A stretch of DNA of 41,713 nt from Algoriphagus yeomjeoni (GTDB lineage Bacteria; Bacteroidota; Bacteroidia; Cytophagales; Cyclobacteriaceae): contig NZ_QLLK01000020.1 in assembly GCF_003259505.1 (NCBI RefSeq), positions 1 to 41,713 of the forward strand, given 5' to 3'. Below the pieces are notes generated by a model. The model was given only the letters and a program-made list of their open reading frames with translations, ran no database searches and was not told the origin of the DNA. The position numbers were made by a program, and so were the translations under genes. Each line of letters begins with the position of its first letter. Position 1 is the first letter of the stretch. Below are positions 16,544 through 24,647 of the stretch, one piece after another.

Positions 16544-19500
16544 ATGTCGAGCTTATCAAATGTAAGTATCAACAGGCCTGTATTGGCCATTGTGATGTCT
16601 CTGGTCATCATGCTTTTTGGTGCTATTGGTATTACACTTTTGGGAATCAGAGAATTTCCCAGTGTTGACCCCCCAGTCATAAACGTACGGACTACCTACG
16701 TAGGAGCTAATGCAGATGTCATTGAAGCTCAAATCACTGAGCCTTTAGAGGAAGCCATCAACGGTATTCAGGGAATTAAATCACTGACATCAACTAGTAA
16801 TGATGGTGGAAGTAGCATCACAGTAGAATTTGACGTTGGAGCAGATTTGGAAGCCGCTGCAAATGACGTGCGTGATAAAGTTTCAGGTGCCCAGCGAAAT
16901 CTTCCTCCCGATGCGGAGCCTCCTGTAGTTTCCAAAGCTGATGCAGATTCCGAGCCTATCGTTTTCTTGAACGTAAAAAGCGATGAAAGGAGCCTCTTAG
17001 ATCTCTCAGATATTGCGGAGAATATTTTCAAAGAAAGGCTTCAGACCATTCCAGGTGTGAGCCGGATTCAGATATGGGGGGAAAAAGAATACGCGATCCG
17101 CCTAAGGATGGACCCGCTAAAGATGGCTTCCTACGGAGTGACTCCCTTAGATGTACTTTCTAAAGTGCAAAGTGAAAACGTCGAATTGCCTTCTGGAAAA
17201 ATAGAAGGGGAGACGATTGAGCTATCTGTTCGAACAAAAAGTAGATTGAGCAGCCCCCAGGAATTCAATGACCTGATCATAAAAGAAGATCAAAATAACA
17301 TTGTACGTTTTCAGGATGTGGGTAAAGCTGAGTTGGCCGCTCTCAATGAACGTAGTATTTTGAAGCGGGACGGAGTACCTATGGTGGGAATAGTTTTGGT
17401 CCCACTTCCTGGGTCCAACAGTATAGAAATTGCTGATGAGTTCTATAGGAGATTGGAATTTATCGAGAAGGATCTGCCGTCTGATGTAGGATTGGAGATT
17501 GGATTTGATAAGACCAACTTTATCCGAAGCTCCATATCTGAAGTAAAAGAGACAATTATCACAGCCTTTATACTTGTTGTTGCCATTATCTTTCTATTCT
17601 TGAGAGACTGGCGAACTACTTTTATTCCAGTATTGACAATTCCTATATCACTCATTGGAGTATTCTTTGTCATGTATTTGATGGATTTTTCCATCAACGT
17701 ACTTACACTTCTGGGAATAGTCCTCTCGATTGGATTAGTAGTCGATGATGCGATTGTCGTATTGGAAAATATTTACTCTCGAATTGAAAAGGGGGAAGAC
17801 CCGCAGGAAGCAGCTGAAAAAGGTTCAGAAGAAATATTCTTTGCAGTTATTGCTACCACAGTTGCGCTGGCCGCAGTATTCCTTCCGGTAATTTTCCTTA
17901 CAGGAACGACAGGTCGACTTTTCAGAGAATTCGGTGTAGTAGTTGCCGGAGCCGTGATCATCTCATCCTTTGTCGCGCTGACGATGACTCCAATGTTGAG
18001 CTCAAAACTTCTCAAGAAAAGAGAGAAGCATAATGCATTCTATAATTTTACTGAGCCGGGTTTTGTATGGATAAATGACAAGTATGACGGAGCGCTCGCA
18101 TGGTTTATGCAATTCCGATGGGTGTCATTTTTATTGGTAGGATTTATGGGATTTGGGATTTATTGGCTTTTCAATGAGATTCCTACAGAACTTGCTCCTA
18201 CAGAGGATAGAGGTGAAATCGTAATCAGAATGTCAGGCCCGGAAGGAGCCACTTTCGGATATATGGATCGTGTAATCGATCAAATGGTGGCTGATTTTGG
18301 CGCAGATTACCCAAAAGATGAGGTAAGAGGAATGGTATCAGTTACCTCACCAGGTTTTGGTTCATCAAGCACGAACTCTGGTTTCATGCGATTTATTTTG
18401 ACAGATGCTGAAAACAGAGAAAAAACCCAAGAGGAATATTTCAATGAAATTAACCAAAAGCTTAAAAAGTATACCGGTGTAAGAGCTTTTGCATCCCAGG
18501 CACAATCCATAGGAAATAGTCGTGGAGGTCTTCCTGTTCAGTATGTTTTGCAAGCGCCTACATTGGATAAATTGAAAGAAGTGATTCCTACTTTCATGGA
18601 AGAGGTAGGCAAGAGCCCAGTATTTATTTTCTCTGATATCAACCTGAAGTTTACCAAACCTGAACTTGAAATCGAGATTGATAGGGAAAAATCAAGAAAT
18701 ATTGGAGTATCTATTCAAGAAATCGCTAGAACATTACAGTTATCTTATTCAGGACAGAGGTTCGCGTATTTCATCAAAAATGGTAAGCAATATCAGGTAG
18801 TAGGAGAAATGAGGCTAGAAGATAGAAATGAACCTATAAACCTAAGAATGCTGTATGTGCGTGCCGAGAATGGTTCTCTGGTTCAGCTGGACAACCTAGT
18901 CACAGTAACTGAGAAGAGTACTCCACCGCAGTTGTATAGATTTAATCGATTTGTTGCCGGCACTGTTTCTGCCAACTTAGCCGAAGGTTATACCATCGGA
19001 GATGGATTGGACGAGATGGATCGAATTGCAGGAGAAGTCTTGGATGACTCTTTTACTACAGACGTTTCAGGTCCTTCAAAGGAGTTTAGAGAAAGCTCCA
19101 ACAGTTTGTTATTCGCATTCTTATTTGCGTTGATTTTGATCTATTTGGTACTTTCAGCACAATTTGAGAGCTTTTTGGATCCACTTACCATCATGTTTAC
19201 CGTACCTCTGGCAATCTTTGGAGCTCTGCTGACCTTATGGTCATTTGGGTTTACACTGAATATTTTCAGTCAGATTGGTATTATTATGTTGATAGGTCTG
19301 GTGACCAAAAATGGTATCCTGATTGTAGAATTTGCTAATCAGAGAAAGGCTTCTGGCATGTCTGTTCATGAAGCGATTTTTGGAGCGGCTGTTGCCAGAT
19401 TCAGACCTATTTTGATGACTAGTTTATCTACTATTTTGGGGATTCTACCGATAGCACTTGGATTAGGAGCCGGTGCTGAAAGTCGTGTTCCTATGGGGGC

Positions 19501-19606
19501 AGCTGTCATTGGCGGATTGGCCTTTGCGACTATATTGACCCTTTTTGTGATCCCAGCTATTTATACTTATCTCACTTCCAAAGAAGGAAGATTAGCCAGA
19601 ATTTAA
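16544..19606 (+). CDS. RND multidrug efflux permease (HAE1/AcrB-like)
   Basis: The protein is 1020 aa from the Met at 16544. An in-frame Met at 16490 would add 18 non-homologous residues inside the adaptor gene, so 16544 (M-S-S-L-S-N-V-S-I-N-R-P) is preferred. Twelve TM helices in two halves surround two large periplasmic loops. Proton-relay residues are present: D401 and D402 in GLVVDDAIVVLEN, and K922 in GLVTKNGILIVEF. The porter-domain entry (R-E-F-P-S-V-D-P-P) is typical of the HAE1 branch. It exports amphipathic compounds using the proton motive force; the substrate is unknown. It overlaps the next gene by 1 nt. Confidence 0.96.
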   Translation: MSSLSNVSINRPVLAIVMSLVIMLFGAIGITLLGIREFPSVDPPVINVRTTYVGANADVIEAQITEPLEEAINGIQGIKSLTSTSNDGGSSITVEFDVGADLEAAANDVRDKVSGAQRNLPPDAEPPVVSKADADSEPIVFLNVKSDERSLLDLSDIAENIFKERLQTIPGVSRIQIWGEKEYAIRLRMDPLKMASYGVTPLDVLSKVQSENVELPSGKIEGETIELSVRTKSRLSSPQEFNDLIIKEDQNNIVRFQDVGKAELAALNERSILKRDGVPMVGIVLVPLPGSNSIEIADEFYRRLEFIEKDLPSDVGLEIGFDKTNFIRSSISEVKETIITAFILVVAIIFLFLRDWRTTFIPVLTIPISLIGVFFVMYLMDFSINVLTLLGIVLSIGLVVDDAIVVLENIYSRIEKGEDPQEAAEKGSEEIFFAVIATTVALAAVFLPVIFLTGTTGRLFREFGVVVAGAVIISSFVALTMTPMLSSKLLKKREKHNAFYNFTEPGFVWINDKYDGALAWFMQFRWVSFLLVGFMGFGIYWLFNEIPTELAPTEDRGEIVIRMSGPEGATFGYMDRVIDQMVADFGADYPKDEVRGMVSVTSPGFGSSSTNSGFMRFILTDAENREKTQEEYFNEINQKLKKYTGVRAFASQAQSIGNSRGGLPVQYVLQAPTLDKLKEVIPTFMEEVGKSPVFIFSDINLKFTKPELEIEIDREKSRNIGVSIQEIARTLQLSYSGQRFAYFIKNGKQYQVVGEMRLEDRNEPINLRMLYVRAENGSLVQLDNLVTVTEKSTPPQLYRFNRFVAGTVSANLAEGYTIGDGLDEMDRIAGEVLDDSFTTDVSGPSKEFRESSNSLLFAFLFALILIYLVLSAQFESFLDPLTIMFTVPLAIFGALLTLWSFGFTLNIFSQIGIIMLIGLVTKNGILIVEFANQRKASGMSVHEAIFGAAVARFRPILMTSLSTILGILPIALGLGAGAESRVPMGAAVIGGLAFATILTLFVIPAIYTYLTSKEGRLARI

Positions 19607-20952
19607 TGAAGAATCTTAGCCTATTGCTCTTAATGAGCATTATTGGAACTAGCCTTTTTGCCCAAAGTAATGAGTCTCTGGATTTGGAGAAGGCAATTAC
19701 TATTGGTCTTGAAAAAAACTTGGATATTAAAATTGCCGTGGAAACGGTTGAAATTCAGGAAGGAAATCAGCGTATCGGCTCGGGTGATTACTTGATGCCA
19801 ATCGTGGATGCTACCTATACCCGGTCTTTCAGTAATGAAGATGTGGAGCAGGTTTTTGCTACCGATCCCAATCCGAGGACTATCGACAATGCGCAATCTA
19901 GATCCAAGAACTTTAGCGTTGTAGGTATTTATGGGTTTCGTCCTGAGAGTTTTATTGTGATGAAGCGGTTGGGTGTGCTGACGGAAATTTCTGAATTGGA
20001 TGCCAAGATCGCTGTAGAAAATACTGTGGCAAATATTTCATCGGCTTATTATCGCCTGGTGCTGGAGTTGCAACGCTATGAAGTTCTAAAGCGAACGCTG
20101 GAACTCAGTCAGGCTAGATTGAATATAGCAGAGGCTCAATATTCTCTCGGAGGAGCAGGTAAGCGTGATTTTCTGACGGCAGAAGTTGATTACAATTCCG
20201 ATTTGAGCTTGGTACTTGGCCAGGAGCAGGTGATCCAAAATGCACGGGTAAATCTAAACGAATTGATGGCGCTGAATCCGGAAGAGCAATTTCTGGTTAA
20301 TGATACCATCACCGTAGGAGAGCCTTTGCTTTTGCAGAATCTAGTTGAAAATGCATTCCTTGAAAATAAAACCTACCTCATTACCCAGCGCCAGGAAAAT
20401 GTTGCCTTTCTCCAACTGAAAGAATTACGGGCAAGCAGACTGCCGGTCATCAACCTAAACGCAACCTATGCCACCAATACTTCCAATTCTGACGCAGGTA
20501 TTCTAATTCAAAACCAACGATCAGGATTCAACTACGGAGGAAATGTCGCTTTAAATGTATTTAACGGCTTCACCTTGAACCGTAGGATCCAGAATGCAAA
20601 GGTTCAGCAGAAAATACAAGGTTTTGCTGTGGATCAATACGAGATTCAACTTCGATCTGATATCCATCGAGCTTTCAATACCTACACCACCAATCGAAAC
20701 TTGCTAGAGGTGGAGCAGAAGAACTATGCTGTAGCCAAGGAAAGCTCCGAAATTGCGCTGGAAAGGTTCAGACTCGGGATTGCTTCTTACTTGGAATTCC
20801 GGGATGCACAGGTGAATTTGCTAACTGCTGAAAACCGATTGATCACCTCCATTTTCAACATTAAAGAGCAGGAAATCGAGTTGAGACGTCTTTCAGGCAA
20901 GATTTTCTTTGATAATAGTTTTGAGGAGTTGAACCTTCCTTCAGAGGATTAA
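19606..20952 (+). CDS. TolC-family outer-membrane efflux channel
   Basis: The protein is 448 aa with a signal peptide (about 1-20, L-F-A-Q). Two outer-membrane efflux protein repeats (about 25-215 and 235-435) are each rich in coiled-coil heptads, matching the tunnel helices of TolC. The end of each repeat carries the usual L-G-x-A/G run (Y-S-L-G-G-A-G-K-R-D-F and F-R-L-G-I-A-S-Y-L-E-F). The start codon overlaps the pump stop (T-A-A-T-G). It completes a three-part RND exporter and is followed by the operon terminator. Confidence 0.95.
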   Translation: MKNLSLLLLMSIIGTSLFAQSNESLDLEKAITIGLEKNLDIKIAVETVEIQEGNQRIGSGDYLMPIVDATYTRSFSNEDVEQVFATDPNPRTIDNAQSRSKNFSVVGIYGFRPESFIVMKRLGVLTEISELDAKIAVENTVANISSAYYRLVLELQRYEVLKRTLELSQARLNIAEAQYSLGGAGKRDFLTAEVDYNSDLSLVLGQEQVIQNARVNLNELMALNPEEQFLVNDTITVGEPLLLQNLVENAFLENKTYLITQRQENVAFLQLKELRASRLPVINLNATYATNTSNSDAGILIQNQRSGFNYGGNVALNVFNGFTLNRRIQNAKVQQKIQGFAVDQYEIQLRSDIHRAFNTYTTNRNLLEVEQKNYAVAKESSEIALERFRLGIASYLEFRDAQVNLLTAENRLITSIFNIKEQEIELRRLSGKIFFDNSFEELNLPSED

Positions 20953-20960
20953 TTCCGAAA

Positions 20961-20992
20961 TGGAGGCTTTGAAAAGAGCCTCCGTTTTATTT
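20961..20992 (+). terminator. Rho-independent terminator of the RND operon
   Basis: GGAGGCT (20962-20968) pairs with AGCCTCC (20977-20983), followed by GTTTTATTT. Confidence 0.85.
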
Positions 20993-21065
20993 CCTGCTTT
21001 TTAGTACGAATGCTTACTTTTTCAATTGGCATAGCATTTGCCAAATGGGCATGCGTGTAACATCC

Positions 21066-21081
21066 AGAGTCTTACGACTCT
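21066..21081 (+). promoter_or_regulatory. Hairpin directly before the MltF-like start codon
   Basis: AGAGTC-TTAC-GACTCT, six perfect pairs, ends 5 nt before the ATG at 21087. It may limit or position ribosome entry; it also resembles the AAGTC/GACTT hairpins at 2820-2946. Confidence 0.4.
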
Positions 21082-21086
21082 AATGA

Positions 21087-22481
21087 ATGAAAAAAGCGAT
21101 AATTCTATTTTCCTCCATAGCAGTACTTCTCCTCTTCGGTGTGCAATGCACTTTTATTGAGAAGCATTTTGGGTCTATTTCTAAGGAAGATGCCTACGTA
21201 CTTGACCTTCCGGGTATTCAAAATAGAGGTTTTATCCGCGCAGCAGTTGATAATAACTCAACGGGGTATTATATCTACCGAGGCCGTAGAATGGGCTATG
21301 AATATGAGCTTCTTCGTGACCTCGCAAAGCGTTTGAATGTTCAGTTACACCTAGTTTTGGTTTCAGATATTGATCGTGCCTTCGATTATTTGCAGGAGGG
21401 GAAAGTGGATATAATCGCTATGAACCTCGAAAAAAGCATGGAACGATCTGAAAAGACTTCCTTTTCACTTCCACTCGGTAAAATGAACACAGTGCTGGTG
21501 GGCAATGAGAATTCCGGTAAAATCACTGCTTGGGATCAACTTGATTCTGATACTATTTATGTACGTGAAGGAGCAGTTTACAAAACCCAACTGTGCAATT
21601 TGAAGGATTCGCTACAATTAAATTATACCATAATTCCTACTCCAGATCACGAAGAGACGCTCATCGATAAAGTGGCTGAAGGTGAAATCAAATGGACTAT
21701 TGCTGATCAAAATATTGCTCAAGCCAATGCCACTTATTACGGAAGTTTGGATATTTCATGGAAAGTGCAGAAGGAAGGAGATGTGTCTTGGGTAGTGAGG
21801 GAAAACGCTCCAAAACTTCTTACTTCGCTGAATAATTGGTTGGAGGATAAGCAAAAAAGATTTATTCCAGATTTATACGCCAAATACTTCCTGAATTCTA
21901 AGAATAGTTATTTCAGAAGCAATAGTCCATTCTCCTCTTTAGCAGGGAACCAGATTTCTGTTTACGATGAGATTATCAAAGATGGTGCTGAGCAGTTAGG
22001 ATGGGATTGGCGTTTGCTGGCTTCTTTGGTTTACAAAGAGTCTAGATTCGATACTGTTGCGACATCCTACGCTGGTGCCAGAGGGTTGCTGCAACTCATG
22101 CCAGTGACGTTAGAAAGATTCGGAGTGGATAATCCAAATGATCCAGCGCAGTCGCTTATGGGTGGAGTTCGCTACTTGAGATACTTGGATAAGTTTTGGA
22201 TGGAAAGAGTCCCTGATACCTCGGAGCGCTTGAAATTCGTGTTAGCGTCCTATAATATAGGCCATGGCCATGTGGAAGATGCTTGGAGATTGACGTTGAA
22301 GTATGGAAAAAACACCCAGTCTTGGTCTTCAGTCTCAGAGTTTTTGGAGTTAAAAAGTGATCCCGATTATTACCGGGATCCTATTGTCAAGAGTGGCTTT
22401 GCCAAAGGGCATCTGGCAGTAAATTATGTCAAGGATGTGATGAGCGTATTTGAATCGTACAAGGCACTTGTGGAGCCTTAA
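21087..22481 (+). CDS. MltF-like membrane-bound lytic murein transglycosylase
   Basis: The protein is 464 aa. N-terminal hydrophobic segment ending F-G-V-Q-C21: position fits a lipobox, but Gln at -1 is atypical, so lipidation is uncertain. Residues about 45-270 form a family-3 solute-binding fold (G-Y-E-Y-E-L-L-R-D-L-A, then V-D-I-I-A-M-N). Residues about 295-440 form an SLT domain with catalytic E318 in Y-K-E-S-R-F-D, A-R-G-L-L-Q-L-M-P and A-S-Y-N-I-G-H-G-H. The layout is that of MltF, which cleaves glycan strands to 1,6-anhydro-muropeptides and is regulated by peptides bound to its first domain. It is convergent with the RidA gene. Confidence 0.93.
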   Translation: MKKAIILFSSIAVLLLFGVQCTFIEKHFGSISKEDAYVLDLPGIQNRGFIRAAVDNNSTGYYIYRGRRMGYEYELLRDLAKRLNVQLHLVLVSDIDRAFDYLQEGKVDIIAMNLEKSMERSEKTSFSLPLGKMNTVLVGNENSGKITAWDQLDSDTIYVREGAVYKTQLCNLKDSLQLNYTIIPTPDHEETLIDKVAEGEIKWTIADQNIAQANATYYGSLDISWKVQKEGDVSWVVRENAPKLLTSLNNWLEDKQKRFIPDLYAKYFLNSKNSYFRSNSPFSSLAGNQISVYDEIIKDGAEQLGWDWRLLASLVYKESRFDTVATSYAGARGLLQLMPVTLERFGVDNPNDPAQSLMGGVRYLRYLDKFWMERVPDTSERLKFVLASYNIGHGHVEDAWRLTLKYGKNTQSWSSVSEFLELKSDPDYYRDPIVKSGFAKGHLAVNYVKDVMSVFESYKALVEP

Positions 22482-22540
22482 TTTTTCCTGTAGTGTTAAG
22501 TGTCTTCCACATTCCACTGTTTCAGCAATATCTCATTTGT

Positions 22541-22603
22541 CTCTTGTTCCCTTTGTTGCTTTGTGGTGTAATCTTTTACCACAAAGTAATAAAGGACATA
22601 AAT
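22541..22603. repeat. Long imperfect inverted repeat between convergent genes
   Basis: The core is CTTTGTGGT (22559-22567) pairing perfectly with ACCACAAAG (22578-22586). Beyond it, further A/G-rich arms extend the match on both sides with scattered mismatches. It probably forms a large hairpin in transcripts from either side. ACCACAAAG-type elements are widespread intergenic repeats (general knowledge). Confidence 0.6.
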
Positions 22604-22631
22604 TTTCGCATCGTAATTCTAAAAGATGTTA

Positions 22632-22656
22632 CCGTGGTCTTATTCCCACAGACCAC
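22632..22656. repeat. CCGTGG...CACAGACC hairpin repeat, copy 2
   Basis: CCGTGGTCT-tattcc-CACAGACCAC; relative of 6557-6580. It ends 15 nt past the RidA stop codon and may help end that transcript. Confidence 0.55.
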
Positions 22657-22670
22657 TTAATTTATTATTT

Positions 22671-23144
22671 CTAAGCACCTTCGTGTAGCTCAAACATGGC
22701 TTCTACTTCCACTGGAATATTTCCTGGTAGAGAACCCATTCCTGCAGCAGATCTTACTCCTACACCATTTTCCTCCCCCCAAACCTGCATGAATAGCTCG
22801 CTGCAGCCATTGACTACGTAGGGGTGTCGCTCAAACGAGGATTCGCAGTTTACCATTCCTAGAACTTTTATCACCCGCTTCACTCTATTGAGAGAGCCTA
22901 AGTTGGCTTTGATGGTGGACAGCATCGCCAGTCCTACTTGTCTGGCAGCGAGTTTCCCAGCTTCAATATCCAAATCTTGCCCTATTCTTCCAACGATCAA
23001 ACTGCCATCTTCTTGAACAGTTCCGTGACCTGAGAGATAGAGGTATTTGCCATCTATCAGGCATGGTTTGTAAACACCCAATGGTTTTGGGGCTGGAGGT
23101 AGCGTGAGACCAAGCTTATTGAAGTTGCTTTCTGGAGTTTCCAT
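22671..23144 (-). CDS. RidA/YjgF-family protein (reactive enamine/imine deaminase-like)
   Basis: The protein is 157 aa, slightly longer than E. coli RidA. It resembles the branch with an N-terminal G-L-T-L-P-P-A-P-K-P-L-G-V-Y. Conserved features: Y-L-S-G-H-G, G-K-L-A-A-R-Q-V-G-L-A, R131 in V-R-S-A-A-G (the family's substrate-binding Arg) and V-E-V-E-A-M-F-E-L with the conserved Glu. Family members hydrolyse 2-aminoacrylate and similar intermediates released by PLP enzymes. It is 20 nt downstream of a GntP permease on the same strand and so probably co-transcribed. No PLP enzyme is in this pair, although an unlinked one lies at 31020-31943. Confidence 0.88.
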   Translation of the reverse strand: METPESNFNKLGLTLPPAPKPLGVYKPCLIDGKYLYLSGHGTVQEDGSLIVGRIGQDLDIEAGKLAARQVGLAMLSTIKANLGSLNRVKRVIKVLGMVNCESSFERHPYVVNGCSELFMQVWGEENGVGVRSAAGMGSLPGNIPVEVEAMFELHEGA

Positions 23145-23164
23145 AGGAATATAATATTTGATTT

Positions 23165-24478
23165 TTATATGAAAATGTCAAGTATAAGAACTCCAATTAA
23201 GCCTGAGACTGCTACAATCGTTTCCATCACTGACCAGGATTTGATGGTGTCTTTGATGCTTACATTGAAAAACTCTTTGTACATCCAAAACCCAGCATCG
23301 TTGAAATGCGAGAACATCAAACTACCTGCACCAATGGAAAGTACCAATAGATTAGGGTCCACATTCATGGTTGTTACCAGCGGAGCAATTATCCCGGCTG
23401 TAGTCAGCCCAGCCACAGTCGCTGAACCTACACAAACTCTAATGATAGCAGTAATGATCCAAGCCAAAATCAATGGGTGAATATCCCAGCTTTGTAGCCC
23501 TTCAGCAATCACCATACTCACTCCGGTATCTGTGAATATTTGTTTCAAAGCCCCTGCACCAGCCACGATCAACAGAATCATAGCGATGTCTTTGGTGGCT
23601 ACCGTATAGAGTTCCATGATTTGTTTCATGGAGAAATCACGTCTCAGACCGAGCGTAAACGTAGCAATCAGCACTGAAATTAACATGACGATTCCTGGAT
23701 CTGCCACAAAAGCAATCACAGGAGCCAAGCTGCTGTCTGAGGAAATATTTAGATTCAAAGCCGTGGTTCCTACCAGAAGAACTACAGGAAGCAAAGCTGT
23801 GAAAAAACTGTTTGATGTGGAAGGCAGCTCAGACTCAGGCTTTGTTTCTGCCTGAAAAGTCTTTAACGGTTTAGCTTCCATATTTTTGAGCGTTCTAGCG
23901 AAAATAGGCCCTGCCAGCGCAATGGTTGGAATGGCTATCGCAAAGCCATAGAATAGTGTCAAGCCCATGTTGGCATCAAACTGTGCAACTAGGGCTGCTG
24001 GTGACGGATGTGGAGGTAAAAAACCATGGGTAACAGACAGTGCTGCCAAAAGTGGGATACCCACATACACCGCGGAGATTTTGTATTGATAGGCTACGGT
24101 AAAAGCCAGAGGGACTAGGAGCACAAAGCCAACATTGTAGAACAAAGGGATTCCCACGACCAAACCTGTGATAGACATGGCCCAGGTGATGTGCTTTTGT
24201 CCGAAGATCTTCATCAGAAAACCGGCAATACGCTGAGCTGCGCCGGATTCTGCGACCAGCTTACCCAGCATAGCGCCCATCACGATGACTATGACCAAGT
24301 CGCCCAATAGGCCACCCATACCGCGCTGTACAGATCCGGCAATCTGATCTGCGGGAAGGCCGAGTAGAAATCCTGCAGAAATGGAAGCAATCAGAAATGC
24401 TAAAAAAGGATTGAGCTTTGCCCATACGATCAGCAGCACGAGAATGGCAATGCTGAGCAATACAAGAAGAATGGTCAT
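23165..24478 (-). CDS. GntP-family permease (gluconate/D-serine/related acid transporter)
   Basis: The protein is 437 aa with about 12 TM helices. Family marks: A-F-L-I-A-S-I-S-A-G-F-L-L-G, G-M-G-G-L-L-G-D-L-V-I-V-I-V-M-G-A-M-L-G, the Pro-rich P-P-H-P-S-P-A-A-L loop and G-S-A-T-V-A-G-L-T-T-A-G. Members import gluconate, L-idonate, D-serine or fructuronate by proton symport. There is no kinase or aldolase beside it. The RidA partner argues for an amino acid or enamine-forming substrate such as D-serine over a sugar acid, but this is inference. Confidence 0.92.
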   Translation of the reverse strand: MTILLVLLSIAILVLLIVWAKLNPFLAFLIASISAGFLLGLPADQIAGSVQRGMGGLLGDLVIVIVMGAMLGKLVAESGAAQRIAGFLMKIFGQKHITWAMSITGLVVGIPLFYNVGFVLLVPLAFTVAYQYKISAVYVGIPLLAALSVTHGFLPPHPSPAALVAQFDANMGLTLFYGFAIAIPTIALAGPIFARTLKNMEAKPLKTFQAETKPESELPSTSNSFFTALLPVVLLVGTTALNLNISSDSSLAPVIAFVADPGIVMLISVLIATFTLGLRRDFSMKQIMELYTVATKDIAMILLIVAGAGALKQIFTDTGVSMVIAEGLQSWDIHPLILAWIITAIIRVCVGSATVAGLTTAGIIAPLVTTMNVDPNLLVLSIGAGSLMFSHFNDAGFWMYKEFFNVSIKDTIKSWSVMETIVAVSGLIGVLILDIFI

Positions 24479-24610
24479 AGGAATAGGTTGGGTTTAGCCG
24501 ACTAAGATAAAAAACATTGGTGGATTTGGGTTTTACAGGTGGAGATTGTTGGTGAAAATAGGGCCTGTAGTTTGCAGTCCCAGTAATCAGTCTCAGGCTG
24601 TTAGGATACC

Positions 24611-24638
24611 GATTGTAGTAAATGACCAGGCTACAATC
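24611..24638. repeat. Hairpin after the T9SS cargo gene
   Basis: GATTGTAG (24611-24618) and CTACAATC (24631-24638) form 8 perfect pairs, 10 nt beyond the stop codon of the minus-strand gene. There is no T run, so it may protect a 3' end instead of ending transcription. Confidence 0.45.
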
Positions 24639-24647
24639 TAAATTTGA

